64,000 nt of DNA from Linnemannia elongata (taxonomy: Eukaryota; Mortierellomycota; Mortierellomycetes; Mortierellales; Mortierellaceae). Below, in pieces: positions 33,881 to 44,462 of the stretch. Made by a program: the position numbers and the translations under genes. Each line of letters begins with the position of its first letter. Positions within the stretch are counted from its first letter, which is position 1. A model generated the notes under the pieces. It worked only from the letters and a program-made list of their open reading frames with translations. It ran no database searches and was not told where the DNA came from. The stretch covers positions 1,414,501 through 1,478,500 of the forward strand of contig JAXBDG010000012.1 of assembly GCA_036320915.1 (NCBI GenBank). Reading direction: 5' to 3'.

Positions 33881-33979
33881 TCGCGGGCTAATATGGGATT
33901 CTGAGGGCTCATTATGGGAATCTGAGGGCTAATACGGCAATCTGAGGGCTCACTATGGCATCGCGGGCTACTGTTGGGA
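33881..33979 (+). repeat. Five-copy ~20-bp tandem repeat
   Basis: Five imperfect units of 19-21 bp, each beginning TCTGAGGGCT or TCGCGGGCT followed by AATA or CACTA-like bases and GG. The first and last units share the TCGCGGGCT variant. The array starts just after a T run at 33858-33871. Confidence 0.75.
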
Positions 33980-34060
33980 CGAGGGATAAATTTGCTTTGT
34001 ATGGGGACGCGAGCTCAATTGATCTATGATCACACTCAAACTGAGGTTTGAGGCCATCTC

Positions 34061-34340
34061 CACTATCGGCCTTTCTTTGTTGGAGTGGCATTGAGGCAAC
34101 TGAGGGTACAAAACGTTGCGAATGATGAAATTTGATTCATAGTCGATGAGACTTGCACGAAAGTCTGGTGACAATGGGACCAAGTCTGACGCAGTTTTCA
34201 CTATCGGCTTTTCTTTACTGCAGTGGCATTGGCACAACTGAGGGCAAACAACGATGCGGATGATGAAGCTTGCTCCAAGTCTAATGGCACTTGCACCAAT
34301 TCTGACGCACCTTCTTCCACTATCGACTTTTCTTTGTTGG
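34061..34340 (+). repeat. Two-and-a-bit copy tandem repeat, 138/119 bp
   Basis: Units start at 34061, 34199 and 34318 with CACTATCGGC or CACTATCGAC followed by TTTTCTTT. The first two continue with AGTGGCATTG, then CAACTGAGGG and a GATGATGAA block. The third is cut off after about 23 bases. The second unit is about 19 bp shorter than the first. Not coding in a consistent frame. Confidence 0.7.
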
Positions 34341-35121
34341 AGAATAGAGTTGGGTAGCTGGGTAAATGGCGTTCAATAGAAACAAATTTTTTTTCAAGAG
34401 AAGCAAATGCGAAAGTTACCGTCCGAGATTACTTTATTCCTTATTCTCATGTACTCTCAACTTTAACGTTGGGGAGGTATGGGACAAACGGCGAAAGAGA
34501 GATATATCAAACTGGCTTGTGGTAGCCAAGTTGTCATAGCAACACTACCTTCACCCTTGCGATGTGGTGACGTCAATCACAATGAGTGCGAAATTGATGG
34601 TAAAGTGTATCGAGACAGTTTGGTCAATTTTGCTCCAGCTTTGGCAAAGGTGCATGTGTTGTAGAAAAGGTGAGCGGTAAGATCAAAATTGACATCAGGA
34701 TGGTCGGCCATGCAACAACAATCATGATCGCATAAGAAAATTTCTAGGGAACTGAGGGAATTCGAAGGTATGGTAAGGGCGATAAAGTGATTGCAAGTGA
34801 TGGCAAGACGTTGAAGTTGTGGGAGAGGAGAAAGAAGAGGGATAGGAAGAAGAGTTGAAGGTCAGCGTGGTAAGGTGGCAAAAGTACATCGTGTCCTATT
34901 AGCAAGGAAGTGAATAATCTGATGACTTTACAGGTTGCGTATTAGAGCGTGAAAGAGTCTTTGTGTTAACCGGGTCAAGGTAATAACTTCTCTCTACTTT
35001 TCTATGATTAATTAACCTTCCGTCGCGAGCGCGCTAGTCGGGCGGAGAGCTGAGACTTTCATCCTGTTCAAAACATAGAAGCGAGCCTTCCACTCTCCGC
35101 TTTTTCGTCCTCCTATGACAG
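34341..35121. other. No recognisable gene
   Basis: A 61-codon frame at 34479-34664 (+) has fairly normal composition (for example A-C-G-S-Q-V-V-I-A-T-L-P) but no family or start context supports it. The rest is unassigned. Confidence 0.3.
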
Positions 35122-35483
35122 CAGTTTGAAGGGTTCGAGTGGATTAAGCAGATTGGAGGCACCAAAGGGGTATTTGAATTGCAGCAGTCTATTCACGAAG
35201 ACAGTGAGGACGGTCAAGGGTCCGCCCACAATAACGAAAAGGATGAGGAGGGATCCATCCACAGCGACCACGAGAGAGAGGGAGGATCAGTCGATAGCTA
35301 CTACGAACAGCTTGAGGTGTCCTTCAACAATGAGGAGAAAGAAGAGCTCGAAGGATCCAGGGTGGATGGAAGATTACAACGAGGGAGGAAGAGTCCAACT
35401 CGGGTGATGAACCCGATAGCGACAATAACGGTAACTTCGTGCACGACTCTGACGATGATAGCAGCGGTAGCGGTGACTCTTGA
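35122..35483 (+). pseudogene. Acidic coding-like fragment, frameshifted
   Basis: After a good CAG acceptor at 35121, a frame of about 85 codons has strongly protein-like composition: F-E-G-F-E-W-I-K-Q-I-G-G-T-K, then Q-Q-S-I-H-E-D, then a Glu/Asp/Ser/His-rich stretch. Near 35370 the acidic character moves to another frame, which ends D-S-D-D-D-S-S-G-S-G-D-S at a TGA (35481-35483). This looks like the last exon of a protein with a long acidic tail that has since gained an indel, or a real exon pair with an intron I could not place. Family not recognised. Confidence 0.35.
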
Positions 35484-37614
35484 GTGCGATCAACAGCAGC
35501 CACTACAGCCAGCCTTGATCGACGACGATAGGCTAGCTTGATTTTGAATCTTAAGCTGACGATTCCCCGTAAACAAATATAGCCAGGACTTCGACTCTGA
35601 TGAAGATGCCACGGCTGACCCATGACCAGAATGGATACATTCACAGACACCCACATAAAATACAGACACTCTTGTAGTGATCAAAAAATAAAAAAACCTT
35701 GATGGTCTCAAGGTATCAATCAGTCCTCACTTCATTTGTCGTGGCATTTCCTCCGTTTAATCAATTTTGTACAGAGTCGCTCTAATTTTTTCCCTTGCAG
35801 AACCCTTTCTGAAGTTATTTGCTACTGTCTGTCTTTTTATCTTGTTGTTTTTGTTGTTGGTTCGGCTTTGAAAAAAATTGAGAAGAGAGGGTGAAGGATA
35901 GGAAAAGAGCTATTTTTTTTTTTTTTTTTTTGTAGTTGTCATTTTCTTGATCTCCTCGTTCACTCCTTTGTATTCACCATTATCAATTGCTATTAACGTT
36001 TTGTATTCATTTTTTGTATAACTAGAAAGGGTGCCCATGGGCGATGCCACGGGTGTTGGTATTGGTGCTGGTGTCGGTGCTGTGGTGAGAGAGGGAGTGG
36101 GGTTCTTGGAGGGTCTTGGCCTTTTTGGATTCTCTGGGACTCTGGGATGTAGTGTTATGGGTGTGAGGGTGTGGTGAGGTGTTGACCCAAGTTGAAATTG
36201 ATTTAATGTGACTGTTTTTTGTTGCTGTAAGGTCCGACGGGGGTTTGCTTAGGTGACCGGAAGAAAAAATGAAAAAAAGAAAAAAAAAAAAAAAAGGGAA
36301 AAGGAAAAGAAAAAAAAAATCTTCCGTGTCAAGTGGTGCGCGTTGTGTCCGTTGTGTGTCCGGCCACTTTCGCTTCGAGGGTACTCGGGGGTGCTCTTCG
36401 AGTGCCCGTGCCTGCTTTGCATGATGTCCTTCGGGTGCCCGTGCCGTCTCGTTAGCTGAGGGGAGGGAAGAGGAGAAGAGAGGAGAGGGTCTGCTGCTGC
36501 TTTCATTTTGATGTACTCTCTTAAGGTCTTAATTGTTTCGACGACAGGCCCGTGTGCTCTTGGCTGTTCTTGTGCACATATCATCCCCCGCTGTGCGTCT
36601 CCAGTATTAATTGCGTCTGTTGTGCCTTAACATTTCGAGGGTGTTCCTGAGCATGAAAGTTAGCCAGTGGGGTAAAGGGGAATCTGAAGTGAAGGAAAGG
36701 AAAAGTGTAAAGATGCAACACATAATACAATCATCAATTGAAAAAAAAAAGAGACCAACTGAGGAAAGAGTGCTTGCTTAAAAGTTCGCGCAAGATTGCT
36801 TTGGTGGTTGCGCTTGCTGCGTGCTCCCTCCCTTCTGCCGCATGCGGCGCTAGGGACCGGGGCCATAGCTCGGGCTGCGCCCTCACAAAGTACTGGCGCG
36901 CTTTACGCAAGATACTGGTTCGGGCTCCGCCTAGAAAATAAAAGTGATATTATTAATCCTGTAGAGATATATCCATTGCAGACGACTTTAATTGAACGGG
37001 GCATTGTAAGCAGTAGAGTAGCCTTGTTTCCACGATCTGCTGAGATTAAGCCCATTGTTCTATAGATTTGTTCGAAAGAACAACATCTCCTATCTTTTTT
37101 TTTTTTTGTTTTCTAAAGGGGTAAAGTAGATGTGACAGTTGATATCAATCATGGTTGCACAAAGGAATTTCAAGGGAACTGAAGAAAAATTCGAGGGCAC
37201 CTGTAAGTAAGGAAAGCGACAGATCGTAAATAAAAAAACGTCGGCTGTTCTGTCCTGGAAGTTACTGGTATGTGGCTGTTATACCCCTGAGTATCCATGC
37301 GCATGTTAACTAGTCAGTTCTAAAGCTCGGATCGCACAAGATTGATCGAGGAAGAAGACTTAATGTTCGTTCTCACACTCTTTTTTTTTGTTCGTCCTTT
37401 GTTCGCTCCATCTATCTCCTCCTCCTCCCTCTTTCTCTTCGTTCGCTTCCTTGCCACCTTATTCCTTTTGGTCATCCACGCTTGGATTATCAATCAGACC
37501 AGATCTATTAGTAGGAATCCACATCCATCGCATCCAAAGGTCCTTCATCAATAATGTCAAAATCCGTTCACTAACGTCTTTCTGTTCCGACAACCTCCAC
37601 AGAGAAAACACCAC
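35484..37614. other. Repeat-like intergenic DNA upstream of the NLR gene
   Basis: Features seen: a T run at 35910-35931; an Ala/Gly-type GGTGTTGGT repeat near 36050-36082; an A-rich tract at 36260-36320; a GC-rich island at about 36830-36935 containing CTCGGGCTGCGCCC and TTCGGGCTCCGCC, which stands out from its AT-rich surroundings and may be a mobile-element piece. The last 250 bases are C/T-rich and form the leader of the NLR gene. A possible 5'-UTR intron ends at the CAG at 37601. Confidence 0.4.
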
Positions 37615-40600
37615 ATGACGCCTTGGTATAAAAGAACCCTCTCCTCGGAGGAAGCCCTTGCACGTGCGAACACCCACCTCGAGAATGCCAAGGACACAAA
37701 GGACCGACGACGAGCCCAGAAACTATGCGACAATGCGAAAGAAGCTCTGGAGAGGGTGGACATCTCCAAGAGCATCAAGGATCATGACCAGATCATCGCC
37801 GCCTTTCGTCAGCATGGAGAGCTCCTCGAGAAATTGGGTCTTCCCGACGAAGCCCAGCTCAGTTACAGCAAGGCTGACGAACTGAGGTATAATCAAAGTC
37901 GCTGGAATCGATTGTAGAGACAGTTGACGATGAAGAGAGCATGTATCTGATCATTTGCGGACCCTTTTGCCATTCTCAGCAGGACTATTGATAAGAGTAC
38001 GCCAGCTCCACCTTTGACTCAGGACTTGCCTCTGTCTATATCATCTGCTTCTGTTGTCTCTGCTTCGACAATCTCTTCAGGCACCGCCGCCATCCGCAAC
38101 AGAGGAACTGTTATGCCAACCATCTTCAAAAAGGACTGTCCTCGGCCCGTTGTCCAGTTCACGCTGCCAGGACCTGATGAGCGCCTGACCAGCACTCGCC
38201 AACTCGCTTTCTGTCTTGCTTTCCTGCAAGAATCGGCTTTACCTCTGGACAGCCTCGACGCTTCAACTCGCGCCTGGCTGACAGCCACCGAGAAGAATCA
38301 GGATGAAAAGGACAGACTCAGGACCCTGGCCACAGATATGATCCGCGCGCTTGTTCAGGACAAGCTGAAGGACATCAAGGCCATCAATGAGGTCGTGTGT
38401 CTGGCTCCCGTGCTCGAGAGACCCGATTTTCGAGCCTTGCTCTCCCTATTTGTCAACATGATCAATGATTCCCTCCTCCTGGATGTCCAGGCTCTTCAGG
38501 GATTGGCGTCCATGATTCAGGCCACTCCTGAATACATCGAGGCCGATGACTTGGTCAAGATCCTCAACCTGTTGAGCACCCGCCTCCAAGAGACATTCCA
38601 CCAATCACCTCAGCACATCTACAGCTTGACTATGACGGTGTCGCGTGTCCTCGATGCCATGGCCGATTGCAACATACAAGGATTGGACCGTGTCAAGTTG
38701 CATGAGCCGCTCCTCTCTTACCTGGGCCGTCTGAAGAGCGACAAGGATCCCTATATCGTATACCAAGCCGCATACGCATTTCAGGCACTGCTGTGTGTTC
38801 CCGACGATGAAGAGCCGTGGCAGGCAGCCTTGCGACGATCAGGTGCAGTCATCAAGGGTGCCGGAGGATTAGCGAGTGCGATCAAGGGGTTGAATGTCGC
38901 CGAGTTCATCAGCGGATTGAGCACCATCCAAGAAGGGTTCCAAGGAGCAGGTCAGTTCTTTGGACTCGTGCAGGACGCATACAACGGTGTGGCGGACCTG
39001 ATGGAAAGCGGTCAAGGGTTGCTGGAGTCGCTCAAGAATGGACTAAGTTTCAGCCACAAGCGTACCTGGTACGCAGCCTTGCGCGGTGCCGACACGTTGA
39101 TCCAGAATGGCGAGCTGACCAAGTTCAAGACCTTGGTCTGCGAGGCACCCTGCCGCCGTGATCTGGCCTTTCAATGGGGTATCTGCCAACGACTCGGATA
39201 TTTGGCGGCTGATCCGGTTTGGGATGATGCCTCTCGGAAGGATGCAATTGCGTTTCTGGGAGAAATGTACTGGAACGATGAGGAATGGGGTCAGGAACCT
39301 CGTATCAAGCAGTGCATCTTGGACATTCTCTTGCAATTGTCCCACAGCACTAGTCAAGGTGAGAAAGGATATAAGATGGTGCGATCTATATACTTTATGC
39401 TCGTTGAAATTGGTTCTCACAGGTCGCTACTGCTTTTGTACTCTTGTAGAATCGATGCACATTGTTGTCAGGATCCTCCTAAGGGACTTGTCTACAGAAG
39501 GCGACGAAAACAAATGCAACCTTTACCAATCCTGTATCCAAACGGGACCGAGCGCGCACACCTGGAATGTCTCCGCGTCCCATCTTGACTCATCATCCCT
39601 GATCGACCAGGTTCAAAGCAAACCCTCGATTGAACCGGCCCTGCGAAAGTATCAGCGCCATCGAATTCAGGAGCAGGAGCAACGCCATACGGTCTACATC
39701 CCTCCTGAAGCCAAGCCGACCCGTGAGTCACCCGACGACGATCTCTTTGATCTGACAACCAGAGTCAACGAGTTCTTGCTAGCAGCCGATAGCAAGGTCT
39801 TGTTGCTACTGGGAGATTCCGGTGCTGGAAAGTCGACATTCAACCTGGAGCTTGAGAGAAACTTGTGGATGGCCTACAACCTCGACAAAAAGTGGATCCC
39901 CCTCTTTGTGACCCTACCCGCTATCAACATGCCAGAGGAGGATCTCATTGCCAAGCATCTGCGAAAATACGATTTCACAGAGAGCCAGATCCGGGAACTC
40001 AAGTCCTACTGCCAAATCGTCTTGATCTGCGATGGCTACGACGAATGCCAGAAGAAGGTCAACCTCTATAACGACAATCGACTGAACCAGCCTGGAGAAT
40101 GGAACGTCAAAATGGTGATCAGCTGCAGGAGCGAGTATCTTGGATCCGACTATCGGATCTTCTTCCAACCCGGTGGCCGCAACGACAGGAAAGGGGCCAC
40201 GCAACTCCAGGAGGCTGTGGTCGCACCGTTCTCCATGGCCAAGATCAACCATTATATCAAAAGCTATGTCACAAAGTATCAGATACCAGGAGAAACTGTC
40301 TGGACTGCAGAGGACTATCAAAGCGCGATCAAGAGTATTCCCAACCTTCAAGACCTCGTGAGGAACCCGTTCTTGTTATCGTTGGCACTTGAGGTTCTAC
40401 CTCGTCTGGTCGATCTATCCAAGGACCTCACATCCAACCAGATCTCAAGGGTGACACTGTACGACCAATTCGTGGAGCAGTGGGTGGAGCGAGGTCAGAT
40501 ACGGCTGATTGAGCGATCGTTGACTGGAGACGACCAAGTGGCGTTGGAGATCTTGTCGGAGGATGGGTTTACACGAAACGCCATTGGATTTGTGAAGAGT

Positions 40601-43315
40601 CTGGCAGTCGCCATTTTTGACGAACAGGACGGCAAGCCTGTTGTGGAGTACTCGCCCATTCGAGACAAATCGAGTTGGAAGGCGGCATTCTTTGGCCATG
40701 GTGATGGCAAGAATCTGTTGCGCGAGACGTGCCCTCTCAGTCGCACTGGCAACCAATACCGATTCATTCATCGATCTGTCCTAGAGTATGCACTGGCACG
40801 AGCAGTATTTGAGCCGAGACAGCTAGGAGCGGATGGTCAAGACTCGGTGGAGCAACTGGATGTTCAATATGGAGACGATCGAGATGGCCCGTCCAAGGAC
40901 ACCCCCTCAAGTTCCCCGCTGTTTCGAAAGAGTTTCGTACACGAACACTCGATCATCAACTTCCTGTCGGAACGGGTCCTGCAGAGTGTTCAGTTCAAGA
41001 ATCAACTCCACAGGTTCATTGATCAGTCCAAATCAGACGAACGATTCGCTCACGCTGCGGCCAACGCCATTACTATCTTGGTTCGGGCCGGTGTACTATT
41101 CAATGGAGCCGATCTAAAGGGTATTCAGATTCCAGGCGCAGATCTGAGCGGTGGACAGTTTGATTCGGCGCAACTGCAAGGAGCGGATTTGAGAAACACC
41201 AACCTTCGCAATATTTGGCTGCGTCAGGCTGATTTGAGCAACGCGCAGATGGTGGACGTCGAGTTTGGCGAATGGCCGTTTCTCGAAGAAGTTAGCAGTG
41301 TGTACTCATGTGATTACTCTCCAGATGGGAAGACACTTGCTGTAGGCCTTGAGGATGGCACAGTCAGCTTGTACGAGACCGCAACTTGGGAAAAGACACA
41401 GACATTAAGCGGCCATACCTCGGTGGTTATGAGCGTGGTGTTTTCGCCAAGCGGCCAGCAGATTGCCTCGGGCGGTTGGGACAAGACGGTGCGGCTCTGG
41501 GACGCACAAACCGGTGCACCTGGTGCCATCCTAAGCGGCCATATCGCCTGTGTTACGAGTGTGGTGTTTTCGCCAAGCGGCCAGCAGATTGCCTCGGGCA
41601 GTGACGACAGCACGGTGCGGCTCTGGGACGCACAAACCGGTACACCTGGTGCCATCCTAAGCGGCCATATCAAGGTGGTTAGGAGCGTGGTGTTTTCGCC
41701 AAGCGGTCAGCACATTGCCTCGGGGAGTGTCGACGGGACGGTGCGGCTCTGGGACGCACAAACCGGTGCACCTGGTGCCATCCTAAGCGGCCATACCGAG
41801 GTGGTTACGAGCGTGGTGTTTTCGCCAAGCGGCCAGCAGATTGCTTCGGGCAGTTGGGACGAAACGGTGCGGCTCTGGGACGCACAAACCGGTGCACCTG
41901 GTGCCATCCTAAGCGGCCATACCTGGTATGTTACGAGCGTGATGTTTTCGCCAAGCGGTCAGCACATTGCCTCGGGCAGTTACGACAAGACGGTGCGGCT
42001 CTGGGACGCACAAACCGGTGCACTTGGTGCCATCCTAAGCGGCCATACCTCCTATGTTATGAGCGTGTTGTTTTCGCCAAGCGGCCAGCAGATTGCCTCG
42101 GGCAGTTACGACAAGACGGTGCGGCTCTGGGACGCACAAACCGGTGCACCTGGTGCCATCCTAAGCGGCCATACGGATATTGTTAGGAGCGTGGTGTCTT
42201 CGCCAAGCGGCCAGCAGATTGCCTCGGGCAGTCACGACAAGACAGTGCGGCTCTGGGACGCACAAACCGGTGCACCTGGTGCCATCCTAAGCGGCCATAC
42301 GGATGATGTTACGAGCGTGGTGTTCTCGCCAAGCGGCCAGCAGATTGCCTCGGGGAGTGTCGACGGGACGGTGCGGCTCTGGGACGCACAAACCGGTGCA
42401 CCTGGTGCCATCCTAAGCGGCCATACCTCTTGGGTTAATAACGTGGTGTTTTCACCAAGCGGCCAGCAGATTGCCTCAGGCAGTGACGACAGCACGGTGC
42501 GGCTCTGGGACGCACAAACCGGTGCACTTGGTGCCATCCTAAGCGGCCATACGGATTATGTTAGGAGCGTGGTGTTTTCGCCAAGCGGCCAGCAGATTGC
42601 CTCGGGCAGTTACGACAAGACGGTGCGGCTCTGGGACGCACAAACCGGTGCACCTGGTGCCATCCTAAGCGGCCATACCTCTTGGGTTAATAGCGTGGTG
42701 TTTTCACCAAGCGGCCAGCAGATTGCCTCAGGCAGTAACGACAACACGGTGCGGCTCTGGGACGCACAAACCGGTGCACCTGGTGCCATCCTAAGCGGCC
42801 ATACCGCCTATGTTAGGAGCGTGGTGTTTTCGCCAAGCGGCCAGCAGATTGCCTCGGGCAGTCACGACAAGACAGTACGGCTCTGGGATGCACAAACCGG
42901 TGCACCTGGTGCCATCCTAAGCGGCCATACCAGGGACGTGATGAGCGTGGTGTTTTCGCCAAGCGGCCAACAGATTGCTTCGGGCAGTGACGACAACACG
43001 GTGCGGCTCTGGGATGTGGAATCAGGTCGATGTTTGACTGTGGTCAAGGATTTTCATGGAGCAATCACAAGTATCGCCTGGAATGTAAATGGAAACGGCA
43101 GTTACTTAGCAACCGGCTGTAGGGATAGCTCCGTTCGCCTGTGGCAGGTGATAGGAGACCGCCATCTTGTCTACCTGCACTGGAGCTCTATGCATGATCG
43201 GCTTGTCGTGTCAAATGTCAATATCTCAAAGGCGCAGGGCTTAAGCAGGATGAATATGAAACTCTTAGAACAGCGCGGCGCCGTGACCGGCCCGATTTCG
43301 GAAGAAGTGCGCTAA
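37615..43315 (+). CDS. NLR-like STAND receptor: NACHT, pentapeptide, WD40 repeats
   Basis: Three exons (37615-37886, 37980 or 37983-39358, 39450-43315) give about 1,838 residues. Residues 1-90 are helical and TPR-like; about 95-560 form a long alpha-helical, armadillo-like region that includes the phrase D-C-P-R-P-V-V-Q-F. The nucleoside-triphosphatase follows: Walker A G-D-S-G-A-G-K-S-T near residue 674 and Walker B L-I-C-D-G-Y-D-E near 742, as in NACHT proteins. Pentapeptide-like A-D-L-x-x repeats lie at about 1102-1160. Fifteen WD40 units follow to about 1790: one divergent, thirteen nearly identical in their first halves, then one divergent. In known STAND proteins ligand binding by the repeats opens the ATPase for oligomerisation, and fungal relatives (HET-E class) act in non-self recognition. 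A specific effector domain was not recognised. I recall this architecture as a common Mortierella family, but could not check. Confidence 0.88.
41441..43014 (+). repeat. 126-bp WD40 minisatellite, 12 full units plus one partial
   Basis: Unit starts fall every 126 bp exactly (42 codons) from 41441 to 42953. Most of each unit is identical, including the silent sites, for example in the segments GGCCAGCAGATTGCCTC and CGGCTCTGGGACGCACA. Changes cluster in a few codons: the S-x-D-x-T turn (x = W, D, V, Y, H, N and K, S, G, E, N) and the residues after G-H-T or G-H-I. The thirteenth unit diverges after the W-D at about 43014. Confidence 0.95.
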
Positions 43316-44027
43316 ACGTGGCAGTGAGTAACCAACGTCGACAGTCTGAATAAATCCAACAATAAACAACACGCATATTTCCAAGATGATTTTAAAAATG
43401 ACAAATCCAACATACACACCCTTTCCTCGAATGAATCCTTGCAATACTGTCTACCTGTGTGTCTGTGCATCCGTGAACCCGCATTCTGTGTTGCAGGCTC
43501 TACTTTTTTTCTTTGTCTAAATTTTCTTCTCTCCTAATACCCCTGCTTTTTATTTTGTTTCTTTCTCTTGGAAAAGAATGAAAAGATAAAGCGCAGACAG
43601 ATATTCTCTTGCAGTAGGATGAAAAGAGAAAAGGCTAACAGATAGATACCTTGGTTCTCATCATAAGTTAGCTCAATCCATCACCCTAATTCATGACAAA
43701 GAACTTATGAGAACCGAAAAGGGTGTAATTTATGGTGATGAAAGGGCAGTTAAAGGAAGTGAATAGAAGAGGTATCCATTTCTGCGTGTGTTTGTGAGAG
43801 AGAGAGTAGAGAAGTAGAAGAGAAACAGAAAGGTCTATAATGACTGCAGAGATAAAGGAAAAGAAGAATGAAAAAACGAAAAACGAATCAATTGCCCAAA
43901 GATGATGCCTTCATCTTGTTGTTCGTCTTCTTGCCTCGGGAGAGATGCTTCTTGGAAGTCGAAGAAATTTTTTGAAGTCTCTTCTCGTACTCGTTGCCCC
44001 CCCTTCCCAGCAGCCTTCTTCACAGCC
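43316..44027. other. Intergenic region 3' of the NLR gene
   Basis: AT-rich DNA without a gene I can support. The right part (43835-44027) overlaps the tail of the secreted-protein relic and, in a second minus frame, reads a Lys/Ala-rich stretch (K-K-A-A-N-K-A-V-K-K-A-A-G-K) that may be its original C-terminus. Confidence 0.4.
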
Positions 44028-44462
44028 TTATTGGCAGCCTTCTTGCAGTCTTTCCATCTCCATCTTGGTGACTTCAGATCCAATCATGGTCTCTTGGAGG
44101 ATATGCAGACTCGCAAGCGCTGCAACAATCTCGTTAGAACGGAAGGAATTGAACTCCGTCGCTCGATGTTCGATATCGAGACGGGATGGATATCCCCATC
44201 GACGCTTCGCCAGCCTCGGCAACCCCGACCCCGACGAAGTGACGATTTTATTGTTCTTGCGATTGCTGTTGCTCTTGTGATGGTGGTGGTGGCTGTTGGT
44301 GGTGCGGTGTCGACGAGATGAATGGCGCTTGTCATGACGGGCGACGAGACCTTGTGCGACCTTCATAGACTCGAATCATTCTTCAGGGGCAATGATTCCT
44401 TGGGCCAGGACTGTTGCGGCGAAGAGGGTGACTAGACTGAAGGAGAGGGTTGCTAGACGCAT
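44028..44462 (-). pseudogene. Secreted basic protein gene with in-frame TGA
   Basis: From the ATG at 44462 the first 21 codons form a clear signal peptide (M-R-L-A-T-L-S-F-S-L-V-T-L-F-A-A, cleavage probably after L-A-Q). After codon 28 a TGA stops the frame, but the same frame stays open for about 115 more codons. These encode a basic, His-rich protein with dibasic K-R and R-R sites. A TGG to TGA change would explain the break (E-E-stop-F-E-S). Near the end a lysine/alanine-rich frame overlaps in another phase, hinting at a further frameshift. It could be a young pseudogene, a readthrough gene or a 28-residue peptide gene. No intron that would remove the stop was found. Confidence 0.45.

Noticed and set aside
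41314..43047. Several minus-strand and alternate plus-strand frames in the WD40 array
   Set aside because: They are repeats of the same 126-bp unit read in other frames and are explained by the array.
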